Below are positions 38,222 to 48,096 of a stretch of DNA of 64,000 nt, piece after piece. The stretch covers positions 81,936-145,935 of the forward strand of contig NZ_KB849716.1 in NCBI RefSeq assembly GCF_000368825.1, in the 5' to 3' direction. Position 1 is the stretch's first letter. Each line of letters starts with the position of its first letter. The position numbers and the translations under genes are program-made. The DNA comes from Acinetobacter ursingii DSM 16037 = CIP 107286 (lineage in GTDB: Bacteria; Pseudomonadota; Gammaproteobacteria; Pseudomonadales; Moraxellaceae). The notes beneath the pieces are model-generated. The model searched no databases. It had not been told where the DNA came from and worked only from the letters and a program-made list of their open reading frames with translations.

Positions 38222-38920
38222 TTATATCCATGTCAGCAGATCTGGGTTAACTACTTTAATAAAATGATGTTCGTTTAAACTTAGAAGTTGCGGTTCATTT
38301 CCAACCAATCTCAAGGTCGTTAAACTGGTATTGGCAATCGCCCAATTCAATGCAAAAGTATGATTGATGCTCAACTCCATGATTTTTCCAACAGCGACAG
38401 AAATAACTCCGCCTGAAGTAAAAACGACAGCGTATCTGGGTTTCGTTTGCGCAAGCTCATCACATAATTTTTGCAATGCTGTTTCTACACGCTGCTTAAA
38501 ATCCGGCCAAGACTCATCATATTCATGATGAAATTCACCGTCTGTCCAACGAGTAATTGCGCCTTCAAAGATTTTAGCTAAATACGCACGTGGGTTAGCT
38601 TCTTTGGCTACATCAGCCTTGAGTAATTCGGGTTGCTTAAAACGCGGTTCATACTGCGCAAACACTTGTTGATGATTAAATTCATTCCAACCCGCATCGG
38701 TATGGATGGTTGTTTCTGGAAAACTTTCTTTGAGTGCGCCTTGTGCCGTTTGCAAATGACGTTGCATCGTACCCGCAACAACGTATGGCTGCTCTTTTAA
38801 AATATCTTTAAAATAACGACCTAGTAAGGTGGCTTGAGCTTCGCCGTTTTGAGATAGTTCATCATAATTGCTTTTGCCAAAAGAAGCCTGACCATGACGT
38901 ACTAAATAGATGGTGGTCAT
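38222..38920 (-). CDS. Histidine phosphatase family protein
   Basis: A 232-residue phosphoglycerate-mutase-like phosphatase. The catalytic histidine is in the N-terminal LVRHGQASFG (about 6-15), with Arg of MQRHLQTAQG near 60 and the second His expected near VVFTSGGVISV, where the usual GH is replaced by GG. It overlaps the preceding kinase-like gene by four bases and lies 12 bases before the SDR gene. Its substrate in this operon is unknown. Confidence 0.78.
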   Translation of the reverse strand: MTTIYLVRHGQASFGKSNYDELSQNGEAQATLLGRYFKDILKEQPYVVAGTMQRHLQTAQGALKESFPETTIHTDAGWNEFNHQQVFAQYEPRFKQPELLKADVAKEANPRAYLAKIFEGAITRWTDGEFHHEYDESWPDFKQRVETALQKLCDELAQTKPRYAVVFTSGGVISVAVGKIMELSINHTFALNWAIANTSLTTLRLVGNEPQLLSLNEHHFIKVVNPDLLTWI

Positions 38921-40038
38921 TTTTTTAACACCCTTTGCACTTTATCTAAATATTTCTGGGCAATTTCTGAATCTTGTATTTTTTGCTGTGCAATCAACTT
39001 TAAGGCACGAATATGCAAAGCATGAATCACGATCCAAAAATCTTTAAATGCAGGATTTCGGGTTTGCTTATGGAAGTAACGATAATAAATTTGTTGTGCA
39101 ATCACGGCTAATCGAAATACACCAAATACTTCATAAAAGGTCCAGTTTTCAGTAGTTAAACCTGTTTTTTGTAGATAATAGTCGACCACTTGTTTTCGCG
39201 TGAACATGCCTTTTAGATTGGTCGGTTGTCGGCGAGTCGATTTAAAAATCATATTATCGCTATCTTCGACCCAATACGCCAAAGCACTGCCCAAATCCAT
39301 CAGCGGATCACCGAGTGTTGCCATTTCCCAATCGAGTACCCCAATCACCTGAGTCGGCTGTTCAGGATTAAGAATCACATTATCAAAGCGCCAGTCATTA
39401 TGAATAATACAAGTGGTTGAATCTTGAGGAATGTGATCAAACAACCACTTTCTTACATAATGAAAAGAAGGCACATTGATTGTTTTTGCTTTTTCATAGC
39501 GTTTATCCCAGCCTTCAACTTGTCTACGACAATATCCTTCACCTTTACCAATTTCAGCAAGTGGTGTGTTTTGATAAGGCACTTGATGTAATTCAATTAA
39601 TTTATCCAATACGTTAATACATAACGCATGAACATCCTGCTCAGAAAAGTTTAACTCAGGTGGCAGTTTCGCACGGGGAATAATCCCTTCGATACGTTTC
39701 ATCACATAGAAATCACAGCCAATGACAGACTCGTCCTGACAAAGAGCAATCATTTCAGGGACAACGGGATAAGACTGCGCTAAGTTTTTTTGTACTAAAT
39801 ATTCACGCGCCATATCATGGGCTGACTTGGCTTTAGTTCCTACAGGCGGTCGGCGTAAAATTAGATCTAGATTGTCATATTGCAAACGATAGGTCCAATT
39901 CGAAGCGCCTCCGGTATATTGAGTAACTTTAGCTTCGCCAGCCAATACAATGCCTTGTTGTTTAAGCCAGTTTTCAACGGCCAAAACATTCAGCTCCTCA
40001 CCCTCTCGAACCTGACCGCCAATATCAATGATCGACAT
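38917..40038 (-). CDS. Aminoglycoside-phosphotransferase-fold kinase, acyl-CoA dehydrogenase-associated
   Basis: A 373-residue protein with a kinase-like fold of the APH/ACAD10 type. Nucleotide-site features include TGGASNWTYRL near residue 40, the catalytic HNDWRFDNVIL near 222-232 and the metal-binding GVLDWEMATLGDP near 245. Bacterial members travel with acyl-CoA dehydrogenases, and the human ACAD10/11 proteins fuse the two domains; in 4-hydroxyacid catabolism the kinase phosphorylates the hydroxyl group. ATG 40038 is chosen because AAAGGAAG precedes it; the longer frame to 40119 overlaps the upstream gene without such a site. Confidence 0.8.
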   Translation of the reverse strand: MSIIDIGGQVREGEELNVLAVENWLKQQGIVLAGEAKVTQYTGGASNWTYRLQYDNLDLILRRPPVGTKAKSAHDMAREYLVQKNLAQSYPVVPEMIALCQDESVIGCDFYVMKRIEGIIPRAKLPPELNFSEQDVHALCINVLDKLIELHQVPYQNTPLAEIGKGEGYCRRQVEGWDKRYEKAKTINVPSFHYVRKWLFDHIPQDSTTCIIHNDWRFDNVILNPEQPTQVIGVLDWEMATLGDPLMDLGSALAYWVEDSDNMIFKSTRRQPTNLKGMFTRKQVVDYYLQKTGLTTENWTFYEVFGVFRLAVIAQQIYYRYFHKQTRNPAFKDFWIVIHALHIRALKLIAQQKIQDSEIAQKYLDKVQRVLKK

Positions 40039-40066
40039 ATATCTTCCTTTAATATTAAATCTAACT

Positions 40067-41308
40067 TTATGCTTTTTTTCTCGTGCTATAACCACGTTTT
40101 GCCAGTTCAAGTTTAGCAATCATGCCCTTATGCACTTCATCAGGGCCATCTGCTAAACGCAAGCTACGTGCCTGAGCAAAGAATCCAGTCAAAGGTGTAT
40201 CTTTCGAAACTCCTGCACCGCCATGCAGTTGCATTGCCATATCGACGACTTTTTCAAGCACACTTGGTGCAACCACTTTAATCGCTGAAATTTCAGTCAA
40301 TGCCGCCATATTTCCCAATGTATCCATTTTATAGGCAGCATATAAAGTTAATAGTCGTGCTTGATCAATTGCAACACGAGCTTCTGCGACCCGCTCTAGA
40401 TTACCACCCAGTTTTAATAATTCTTTGCCAAAAGCTTTACGCGACATACCGCGGTCGATCATCAATTCCAGTGATTTTTCCGCTGCGCCAATACAACGCA
40501 TACAATGGTGGATACGTCCTGGCCCTAAACGACCTTGCGCAATTTCAAAACCCTGACCAGCCCCACCAATAAAATTTTCAACAGGCACACGTACATTATC
40601 AAAACTAATTTCACCGTGGCCATGTGGTGCGTCGTAATCACCAAATACAGGTAGCATCCGCTCGATTGTAACGCCTTTGGTATCGACTGGAACCAATACC
40701 ATAGAATGCTGATGATGGCGATCTTTATTTTCATCAGGCGTATGCGCCATAAAAATAATGATTTTGGCATTTGGATCACCTAAACCTGATGACCACCATT
40801 TACGACCATTTAAAACAATTTCATCGCCATCAACCACCGCAGTCGCTTGCATATTGGTCGCATCACTAGAAGCAACCGCTGGCTCAGTCATACAAAAGAC
40901 TGAACGAATTTTTCCTGCGAGTAAAGGCATTAACCATTGCTGTTTTTGTTGCTCAGAACCGTAACGCCATAAAACTTCCATATTGCCACTATCTGGCGCA
41001 TTGCAGTTGAATACCGTAGGTGCAAGCAAACTACGTCCTGAAAGCTCTGCAATATGGGCATACTCCTGTACAGATAAACCTGCACCAAGTTCAGGGTCAG
41101 GTAGAAACATATTCCATAAACCTGCTTGCTTGGCTTTATCTTTTAATGTTTCAAGCTGTGCAGGCCACGTCCAATTTTTCCAGTTCCCGTCTGGATTAAG
41201 AGTATGCACTTCATGCCAAAAATCAGCCTCAATGGGCTCAATTTCATTTTCAATAAAGTTTTTTGTTTTTGAAATAAAATCCTGTGCACGTTCGGATAGC
41301 TCAAACAT
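40067..41308 (-). CDS. Acyl-CoA dehydrogenase
   Basis: FAD-dependent acyl-CoA dehydrogenase of 413 residues. Typical blocks are FCMTEPAVASSDATNMQATA (about 138-157), WWSSG (about 171-175), and the C-terminal QLHGGAGVSKDTPLTGFFAQARSLRLADGPDEVHKGMIAKLE, which is the ACAD10/11-like branch. It is the first gene of the operon; the kinase-like gene follows at once. Together they are likely to degrade a hydroxylated or branched acyl-CoA. A LysR gene is transcribed divergently 92 bases away. Confidence 0.87.
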   Translation of the reverse strand: MFELSERAQDFISKTKNFIENEIEPIEADFWHEVHTLNPDGNWKNWTWPAQLETLKDKAKQAGLWNMFLPDPELGAGLSVQEYAHIAELSGRSLLAPTVFNCNAPDSGNMEVLWRYGSEQQKQQWLMPLLAGKIRSVFCMTEPAVASSDATNMQATAVVDGDEIVLNGRKWWSSGLGDPNAKIIIFMAHTPDENKDRHHQHSMVLVPVDTKGVTIERMLPVFGDYDAPHGHGEISFDNVRVPVENFIGGAGQGFEIAQGRLGPGRIHHCMRCIGAAEKSLELMIDRGMSRKAFGKELLKLGGNLERVAEARVAIDQARLLTLYAAYKMDTLGNMAALTEISAIKVVAPSVLEKVVDMAMQLHGGAGVSKDTPLTGFFAQARSLRLADGPDEVHKGMIAKLELAKRGYSTRKKA

Positions 41309-41400
41309 GATGATTCCTTAAAATGAGTGTGTTATTTCGCTTTACTTGAACATACGCTCAAATTTATTATGCATGAAATGATTTTATTGAATATCAAACT

Positions 41401-42330
41401 ATGAATCCCATTCATAACTCTAATCCTCGCAATTCTTTTTTAGATCTTGGGTTATTTCATCGCATTGATATCAATTTATATCCACTGTTTGTTGCAATTT
41501 TTGAACAAAAAAGTATTTCTCATGCGGCATCGAGTCTATCTGTTAGCCAATCAGCGGCAAGCCATGCATTACAACGTTTGAGATTACAATTAAACGATGA
41601 AATTTTTGTGCGTCATGGCAATAAAATGCTACCGACACCTTTTGCTGAGCGGGTTTACCCTGTTATTAAGGCTGCGTTACTTTCAATTCAAAGTATTAGT
41701 CAACAAAAACAAAATTTTGACCCAAGTCTCATCAAGACTCTTAAAATAGCAATTCATGACGAAATTGAACCCTTAATTTTTCCCAAATTAATTGATCATT
41801 TTCAGCGTATTGCTCCAGACATCCAGTTCAGTAGTATTAAACTGAATCGAAAAACCATACAAAATGATCTTTCGACCCAACAACTAGATTTTGTAATTGA
41901 CCTTGAAAATAATCTTGCGCAACACATTGGGTTTCAGCGCTTAGTCACAGACCGTTATGTGATTTGTACCCAACAACTTGAAGTGACTAAACAATCGTAT
42001 CAGTCTGCGCTGCATATCGGGGTTTCGTCGAGACGTACGGGTGTATTACTTGAAGATGTCTATTTGAGCCAAAATAATATTTCGAGACACATCTTTTTAC
42101 GTTGCCAGCATTATTCCACGGCTTTACAAATTCTTGAGCAAAATCCATTGGCTATGTTGACCTTGCCTAAGACGCTTTTGGAGCATTTGTTTTATGCAAA
42201 AAATTTGAATATTCATGGATTGCCTTTTCATTTTCCACTGATAAATATTGGAATGTTTTTTAATTATGATTTGGAGGAAAATTTAAGATATCAGTTTTTA
42301 AAACAAGAAATTAGCAATTTATTTGCTTAG
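41401..42330 (+). CDS. LysR family transcriptional regulator, divergent from the acyl-CoA dehydrogenase operon
   Basis: A 309-residue LysR protein. The helix-turn-helix (about 25-85) includes QKSISHAASSLSVSQSAASHALQRLRLQLNDEIFVRHGNKMLPT, and the remainder is a substrate-binding-like effector domain. The divergent layout makes the neighbouring operon its likely target. The stop codon lies within one copy of an 18-base sequence that recurs elsewhere in the window. Confidence 0.86.
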   Translation: MNPIHNSNPRNSFLDLGLFHRIDINLYPLFVAIFEQKSISHAASSLSVSQSAASHALQRLRLQLNDEIFVRHGNKMLPTPFAERVYPVIKAALLSIQSISQQKQNFDPSLIKTLKIAIHDEIEPLIFPKLIDHFQRIAPDIQFSSIKLNRKTIQNDLSTQQLDFVIDLENNLAQHIGFQRLVTDRYVICTQQLEVTKQSYQSALHIGVSSRRTGVLLEDVYLSQNNISRHIFLRCQHYSTALQILEQNPLAMLTLPKTLLEHLFYAKNLNIHGLPFHFPLINIGMFFNYDLEENLRYQFLKQEISNLFA

Positions 42331-42339
42331 GCTATTTTA
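42322..42339 (+). repeat. Interspersed motif TTTGCTTAGGCTATTTTA, copy 1
   Basis: These 18 bases are identical to those at 49162-49179; a 15-base core recurs at 54378-54392 and a 12-base core at 53894-53905. This copy spans the end of the LysR gene. Confidence 0.5.
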
Positions 42340-42459
42340 ATGTTATCTCGTTTTAATTTGAACGCTATTTATGGTGCTATATCCATTTTGATCGAGTTAA
42401 TTTAAGTTAATTTTAAGATGTATTTCCTAAATTGCATGATTCACATTTGGTGCTGATTT

Positions 42460-44124
42460 ATGTTGCATTTTCCTCACCGAATTAAAGCGTCTCTCCCCAA
42501 AATCTCACTTGCCTGCTTTAATTTAATCATAGCCTTATGGTTGGCACTCGCTTTAAATTTTCGTTTTTACCAACAGGTTCATTCTTTCTCAGGCTTTACT
42601 AGCTGGTTTGCTTTTGTGTGGCTAGGCATCGTAGCCGTCTGTTTGAGCGCTTATTACAACCTTTATCTTCAGTTTTTTGGCTGGAAATGGACAGCAAAAC
42701 CCATTGCTATTGTGTTGATTTTATTAGGTGGACTCAGTGCTTATTTTAGTAATGAATTAGGAGCTTATATCTCTCCTGAACAAATTCAAAATGTCATGCA
42801 GACAGATTTGGCTGAAACCAAACAACTGATGACCCTTCCTTTCTCGCTCTGGAGTATAGGAATGGTTATTTTACCGATTTTAGTCGTTTGTTTGATACCT
42901 ATTGAATACCCTTCTTTAAAAAAGAATCTAATTCAAAAATCATCTTATGTTATTGTTTCTTTTATCATATTATTGGTTTTAGTATTAAGTAACTATTTAA
43001 ATTTTACTAATATTTTTCGGCAACATAAAGATATTCGCCAGTTAATTTCCCCTGATAATATTTTGACTTCAAGTTATAAATATTTTCATCATTTACATAA
43101 AAAAAACTTACCTTTGGTTAGATTTGGTGAAGATGCAAAAATCATTGTATCGCAAACTGAAACGTTAAAACCCAAATTAATGGTTTTAGTGGTCGGTGAA
43201 GCCGCACGTGCAGAAAGTTTTTCACTCAATGGTTATACGCGTAATACCACTCCCCAATTAGCACAAATAGAAAATCTACTTAATTTTAGTCAGGTAACTT
43301 CCTGTGGTACAGCTACAGCAGTGTCCGTCCCCTGCATGTTTTCAGGCATGACTAAAGAACAATATGATGCAAATCTAGCGGTTCATCGTGAAGGTTTACT
43401 CGATATCGCGCAACGTGCAGGCTATAAAGTCACTTGGATTGATAATGATTCTGGTTGTAAAGGTGCTTGTGATCGAGTTAATAACATTAAAATTAGTAAA
43501 AAACTCAAGAAGCAATATTGTCGCGGTGATGGTTTTTGTCTGGATGATGTCTTACTCATAAGCTTACAACGCTACTTGGCATCCATCCCACATCAGGATA
43601 GAACCCCACAGTTGATCGTGTTGCATCAGCGTGGTAGTCATGGCCCTGCTTATTATAACCGTACCACGCCTGAGTTTTCTCCATTTCAGCCGACTTGTAA
43701 AACCAGTGCCATTCAAACTTGTGATCGCCAGATGCTCATCAATAGTTACGATAATACCATCGTTTATACTGACCATATTTTAAGTAAAATGATTCAAAGT
43801 CTTGATAAAAACAAACATTATCAGACAGCGCTCTGGTATTTATCCGATCATGGGGAATCGACTGGTGAAAATGGGATTTATCTGCATGGTACGGTTTACG
43901 CGCTTGCGCCATCACAGCAAACACATATTCCAATGTTGATGTGGTTTTCAAATGATTGGAAATCTACACAAAATAATCAGGTTGAATGCCTAAAGTCTCA
44001 GAAAAATCATAACTTAAGTCAGGATAATTTGTTCCCAACCCTTCTGTCATTACTGGATATCAAAACCAGTGTAATGGATTTTAAATTTAATATGCTGGAT
44101 CAGTGTCAGGTCTTTCAGGACTAA
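42460..44124 (+). CDS. eptA: Phosphoethanolamine transferase, EptA/PmrC-like
   Basis: Inner-membrane enzyme of 554 residues that adds phosphoethanolamine to lipid A. Five N-terminal membrane segments (to about 180) precede the periplasmic sulfatase-fold domain, with VVGEAARAESFSLNGYTRNTTP (about 243-264), the nucleophilic threonine in SCGTATAVSVPCMFSG (about 281-296), DNDSGCKGAC and LSDHGESTGENGIYLHG (about 463-479). Several paired cysteines fit the family's disulfides. Homologues reduce polymyxin binding. No pmrAB genes are adjacent, so its regulation is unknown. Confidence 0.88.
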   Translation: MLHFPHRIKASLPKISLACFNLIIALWLALALNFRFYQQVHSFSGFTSWFAFVWLGIVAVCLSAYYNLYLQFFGWKWTAKPIAIVLILLGGLSAYFSNELGAYISPEQIQNVMQTDLAETKQLMTLPFSLWSIGMVILPILVVCLIPIEYPSLKKNLIQKSSYVIVSFIILLVLVLSNYLNFTNIFRQHKDIRQLISPDNILTSSYKYFHHLHKKNLPLVRFGEDAKIIVSQTETLKPKLMVLVVGEAARAESFSLNGYTRNTTPQLAQIENLLNFSQVTSCGTATAVSVPCMFSGMTKEQYDANLAVHREGLLDIAQRAGYKVTWIDNDSGCKGACDRVNNIKISKKLKKQYCRGDGFCLDDVLLISLQRYLASIPHQDRTPQLIVLHQRGSHGPAYYNRTTPEFSPFQPTCKTSAIQTCDRQMLINSYDNTIVYTDHILSKMIQSLDKNKHYQTALWYLSDHGESTGENGIYLHGTVYALAPSQQTHIPMLMWFSNDWKSTQNNQVECLKSQKNHNLSQDNLFPTLLSLLDIKTSVMDFKFNMLDQCQVFQD

Positions 44125-44136
44125 CTTATAAATTAT

Positions 44137-44168
44137 GAACCGAATTTAGATAATTCTAAATTCGGTTC
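44137..44168. terminator. Bidirectional terminator between eptA and the nitroreductase gene
   Basis: GAACCGAATTTAG-ATAATT-CTAAATTCGGTTC: a perfect 13-base stem with a six-base loop, between the two convergent stop codons. Confidence 0.85.
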
Positions 44169-44179
44169 ACTAAAAGTTT

Positions 44180-44782
44180 TTATTTAAATACTTTGAAACG
44201 TGCTGCATCATCAATATATGATTTTTCACCTGCTGGCGCTTCGATCGAACCAAATACCAATTGAGCGCGAAGTTTCCAACTGCTTGGAACTTCCCATTCC
44301 GCATGTACTTTATCATCTACTATCGGATTGTAGTGCTGCAAAGAAGCCCCAACATTCTCAGCAGCCAAAGCAGTCCACACTGCGAGTTGTGCCATTGCCG
44401 TTGAATGTTCAGACCAAACTGGAAAATTATCTGCATACAATGCAAACTGCTCTTGTAAGCCTTTGATTACGTCTTGATCCTCAAAAAATAAAACTGTGCC
44501 AACGCCCGCAGCAAAGCTATCCATTTTTGCATCAGTTTTAGCTGCGGCTGCATCATCAGTTGCATATTCACGTAATTTTTCTTTGACAAAATTCCAAAAT
44601 TTTTCATGTTCATCATTCAACAAAATAACGGCACGCGATGATTGGGAATTAAAAGATGATGGGCTTTGACGAATTGCTTCCTGAATTAAATCAGTCAGTT
44701 GTTCTGGTGTTTGAGAGAGATTTTTACCAATCGCGTAAATCGTACGACGATTTTGCAATAAAGGAAGAAAAGTATTTGACAT
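44180..44782 (-). CDS. Nitroreductase family protein
   Basis: A 200-residue FMN-dependent oxidoreductase of the short nitroreductase type (HBN-like). The N-terminal LLQNRRTIYAIGKN (about 7-20) holds the usual R-R-x-Y phosphate-binding block, followed by IRQSPSSFNSQSSRAVIL (about 36-53) for FMN, and WTALAAENVGASLQHYNP (about 136-153). The physiological substrate is unknown. Confidence 0.83.
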   Translation of the reverse strand: MSNTFLPLLQNRRTIYAIGKNLSQTPEQLTDLIQEAIRQSPSSFNSQSSRAVILLNDEHEKFWNFVKEKLREYATDDAAAAKTDAKMDSFAAGVGTVLFFEDQDVIKGLQEQFALYADNFPVWSEHSTAMAQLAVWTALAAENVGASLQHYNPIVDDKVHAEWEVPSSWKLRAQLVFGSIEAPAGEKSYIDDAARFKVFK

Positions 44783-44923
44783 TGTATATTTTCCTGATGA
44801 GATACAACAAAATTTTAAGAAAGTGAAAACCGTGTTTCACTTTCTTTATAGCACTTTTTGTACCATTTCGTCGTATTATTTCATTAGAAAAAATTCAATA
44901 ATGCTTTGATTTATTAATAATAA

Positions 44924-45427
44924 TTAAAATTTACTAAATAAAACCTGTTCAGAAACTTCATTTTTCCAAAGTTGGCGCAATGTAGGTAAATAAAAGCTTT
45001 CACCGATTTCAATCAGTTCTGCATCCAGCAAACTATGTACCTCATGAATAAAAATGTAATCAAGATCAACCAGTGAAAGCTGGGCTTGTTTTATAGAGAC
45101 TTGTTTACGTCTAATCTGTGCTTTTTTAACCAGTTGATTGGCAAATTCTTTATCTTTAAATGCAGTAATAGCATTTAAACGTAGCTCGATAATACCCCAA
45201 GCTTCCAACAACTTTTTAAAAGTTTCGAAGTCTGTCGAAGTCGATTCCCATGTGACATCTTCCAGATTATTATCTTCAGGTAAAACAGGTAACAATAACT
45301 CTGCGGTACTTGGAAAGATTTTTTTGAGATTAATGAGGAATTTAACAGGTTGTTCACTTGGATAGTCATTAAATTGAATATGTTTTTGAACATCTGTTAA
45401 ATAGACATCGATCATAGTAAATTTCAT
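44924..45427 (-). CDS. Hypothetical protein of 167 residues
   Basis: No family is recognised. The protein is soluble, rich in Leu, Glu and Lys, without signal peptide or membrane segment. Its start region (ATG 45427) lies inside the left arm of an 11-bp inverted repeat; ATG 45415 is an alternative. It follows fumC on the same strand after 76 bases. Codon use looks like that of its neighbours, so I take it as a real gene. Confidence 0.6.
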   Translation of the reverse strand: MKFTMIDVYLTDVQKHIQFNDYPSEQPVKFLINLKKIFPSTAELLLPVLPEDNNLEDVTWESTSTDFETFKKLLEAWGIIELRLNAITAFKDKEFANQLVKKAQIRRKQVSIKQAQLSLVDLDYIFIHEVHSLLDAELIEIGESFYLPTLRQLWKNEVSEQVLFSKF

Positions 45428-45490
45428 CAGCAGTTAATATCAAGAGGCATATATTGTACGCACATCGAGATCAGATACAAACTGCTGATG
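45425..45490. repeat. 11-bp inverted repeat between fumC and the hypothetical gene
   Basis: CATCAGCAGTT (45425-45435) and AACTGCTGATG (45480-45490) are exact reverse complements with 44 bases between. One arm begins 14 bases after the fumC stop, the other covers the start codon of the next gene. No T-tract follows on the minus strand. Confidence 0.5.
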
Positions 45491-45503
45491 TGTTTATTTC
45501 AAC

Positions 45504-46898
45504 TTATTTCGCGTTAGGAAATACCATTTGTTCAGGTTTCACGACATCGTCAAACTGCTCCGCAGTCACTAAGCCTAGCTCTACAGCAACCTGTTTCAGA
45601 GTTTTATTTTCCTTATAAGCAGTTTTAGCCACTTTTGCAGAATTTTCATAACCAATGACAGGGTTTAAAGCGGTCACGAGCATCAAAGAGTTGTGTAAGA
45701 AATAATCAATTTTTTCTTTATTTGGCTCAATGCCAACTGCGCAATGCTCATTGAAACTATTACATGCATCGCCCAATAGCTGAATCGACTGTAATAAGTT
45801 AAATGCAATCACAGGCATAAACACATTCAGTTCAAAGTTACCTGATGCACCTGCGACATTGATGGTGGTATCGTTACCTAATACTTGCGCCACCACCATG
45901 GTCATGGCTTCACTTTGAGTAGGATTGACCTTACCCGGCATGATACTTGAACCAGGCTCATTTTCAGGAATGCGAATTTCACCAAAACCACAACGCGGGC
46001 CACTGGCTAACCAGCGAATATCGTTAGCAATTTTATTTAAGCTTGCAGCCAGAGTTTTTAATGCACCCGATGCAAATACAGCAGCATCACGACCCGCCAG
46101 AGCTTCAAACTTATTCGGAGCAGTCACAAACGGGAGACCAGTCAAATTCGCTAATTGCGCAGCAGCTTTAACCGCATAATCAGGATGCGCATTTAAGCCT
46201 GTACCTACAGCTGTACCACCGAGTGGTAATTCATATAAACCTTCAAGCGCCTGCTGTAGTCGTTTTAAGCCATGATCCAACTGAGAAACATAACCACTAA
46301 ATTCCTGCCCCAAAGTCAGAGGCGTCGCATCCTGTAAGTGAGTACGACCAATTTTTACGATATCAGCAAATTCATCTGATTTCTTTTGGAGTGTCTCTCT
46401 TAAACTTTTTACTGCTGGAATCAATAGTTCATTGATTTGCAGAGAAGCTGCCACATGAATTGCTGTTGGAAATGAATCATTGGTCGATTGCGCACGATTG
46501 ACATGATCATTCGGATGGACAGGTGACTGAGAACCCAGTGCATTTCCCAATTTTTGATTGGCAATATTGGCGATCACTTCATTACAGTTCATATTACTTT
46601 GCGTACCAGAACCTGTCTGCCAAACCACTAAGGGAAATTGAGAATCCCACTGCCCTGCAATCACCTCTTCAGCAGCGCCCACAATATATTGACTCAAATC
46701 TTGAGGAAGTTGTCCTAATTCTGCATTGGTAATCGCAGCTGCTTTTTTGACTAAGCCCATTGCACGAATCATCGCGCGTGGTAATCGTTCCTGACCAATT
46801 TTAAAGTTTTGCAAACTACGTTGCGTCTGGGCACCCCAAAGTGCATCATTTGGGACTTCAACGTCACCCATGGTGTCATGTTCAATTCGAGTTTGCAT
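45504..46898 (-). CDS. fumC: Class II fumarate hydratase
   Basis: Iron-independent fumarase of 464 residues, interconverting fumarate and malate in the TCA cycle. Diagnostic blocks: [25 protein letters not shown] at the start, [18 protein letters not shown] (about 95-112), [19 protein letters not shown] (about 128-146) and the catalytic loop [17 protein letters not shown] (about 313-329). ATG 46898 is chosen because AAAGAGG precedes it and the N-terminus then matches FumC; a start at 46913 would add five residues. Confidence 0.93.
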   Translation of the reverse strand: MQTRIEHDTMGDVEVPNDALWGAQTQRSLQNFKIGQERLPRAMIRAMGLVKKAAAITNAELGQLPQDLSQYIVGAAEEVIAGQWDSQFPLVVWQTGSGTQSNMNCNEVIANIANQKLGNALGSQSPVHPNDHVNRAQSTNDSFPTAIHVAASLQINELLIPAVKSLRETLQKKSDEFADIVKIGRTHLQDATPLTLGQEFSGYVSQLDHGLKRLQQALEGLYELPLGGTAVGTGLNAHPDYAVKAAAQLANLTGLPFVTAPNKFEALAGRDAAVFASGALKTLAASLNKIANDIRWLASGPRCGFGEIRIPENEPGSSIMPGKVNPTQSEAMTMVVAQVLGNDTTINVAGASGNFELNVFMPVIAFNLLQSIQLLGDACNSFNEHCAVGIEPNKEKIDYFLHNSLMLVTALNPVIGYENSAKVAKTAYKENKTLKQVAVELGLVTAEQFDDVVKPEQMVFPNAK

Positions 46899-47015
46899 AA
46901 AAACCTCTTTCATGTTGTTTAAGACAATACGGGCTGGAGCAATTACGTTTACATTGCTTGGCTAGTGGCAAGATACTAATCAACCTTCGCATTTTTGTAA
47001 ATAAGAATCATTTTC

Positions 47016-48023
47016 TTATTGACCTTTTAATGTATTTTGATAAAACCGCCATTCATCTTCGATCATCTTTTCTAAATTGCGTTTTGGTTTCCAGTTGAGT
47101 GTTTTTTCTGCTTTTGAAATATCAACACCTAACTGTGCAAGTTCATCATAAGTATATGAAGCGTCATGCGTTTCGATCGGAGCATGGGTGACTTCACTGA
47201 TCACCTTAATTAAAGCTTCAATTGAAGTCAGATGTTTATGACCAATATTGAAACTTTCACAACAATGATCCTGATGATTTAACCAATATAAACTTGCAAA
47301 TACTGCTTCACAAACATCCAGTACATGAATAAAACTTCGCTCTACCGTTTTGTCCTGTGTCTCGACATTTTTATATAGTTCCAAAGAATCTCGCTGCATG
47401 GCAGCCACTTGCAATGCCAAAGGCACAATATTCTTCGGTAATGGTGCTACATTTTCACCCAGAACCCCATGTTCAAATGCACCAACCACATTGCTTAGAC
47501 GGAGTATGGCAACTTTCCATTCATTATCCGTCTTGATGGTGTCCCGAATGATTTCCTCAATCATTTGCTGCGACTTGATATAAGGATTATCGTAACTGAA
47601 ATTAAAGAATTCATCTTCAGTTAATGCTGTTCCACTTTTGCCGTAGACTGCGGCACTTGAAAGATGAACAAATCTACGTACACCTGTACGTTGCATCGAA
47701 CGCAGCAAACTCATAATACAACTAACATTATCATTATAATATTCAAGCGGTTTCAATCTGGACTCTTCCAAAGATTTAAAACCCGCAGTATGAATCACAG
47801 CATCTATCGAATATTGCTCAAATACTTTATTTAGTGCAGGTGTATTTCGTACATCCACTTTTACAAAGGGAACATACATTCCTGAAATATATTCCAGCCG
47901 TTCTAATGTTTGTAAGGATGCATTGGCCAGATTATCGACTAAAATAACCTCTTGACCTTGTGCCATCAGACTCAAAGCAATATGTGAACCGAGAAAGCCT
48001 AAACCACCTGTCACCAAAATCAT
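47016..48023 (-). CDS. galE: UDP-glucose 4-epimerase-like SDR, altered active site
   Basis: Extended SDR protein of 335 residues related to GalE, which interconverts UDP-glucose and UDP-galactose. VTGGLGFLGSHIALSL (about 4-19), the Ser of HLSSAAVYG (about 119-127) and RSFIHVLDVCEA are conserved. However, the catalytic YxxxK is Y148-I-K-S-Q152: the lysine that contacts NAD is glutamine here (codon CAG). The usual RYFN block is RLSN. The enzyme may be inactive, use Lys150, or act on another nucleotide sugar. It is divergent from the tus genes, not in a capsule or galactose cluster. Confidence 0.72.
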   Translation of the reverse strand: MILVTGGLGFLGSHIALSLMAQGQEVILVDNLANASLQTLERLEYISGMYVPFVKVDVRNTPALNKVFEQYSIDAVIHTAGFKSLEESRLKPLEYYNDNVSCIMSLLRSMQRTGVRRFVHLSSAAVYGKSGTALTEDEFFNFSYDNPYIKSQQMIEEIIRDTIKTDNEWKVAILRLSNVVGAFEHGVLGENVAPLPKNIVPLALQVAAMQRDSLELYKNVETQDKTVERSFIHVLDVCEAVFASLYWLNHQDHCCESFNIGHKHLTSIEALIKVISEVTHAPIETHDASYTYDELAQLGVDISKAEKTLNWKPKRNLEKMIEDEWRFYQNTLKGQ

Positions 48024-48096
48024 TGTATACTTACCTACTTATTACGATGTGTATGACTCAATTCCTGACCAGACTCATGACCAAAGTGAAATTTCA

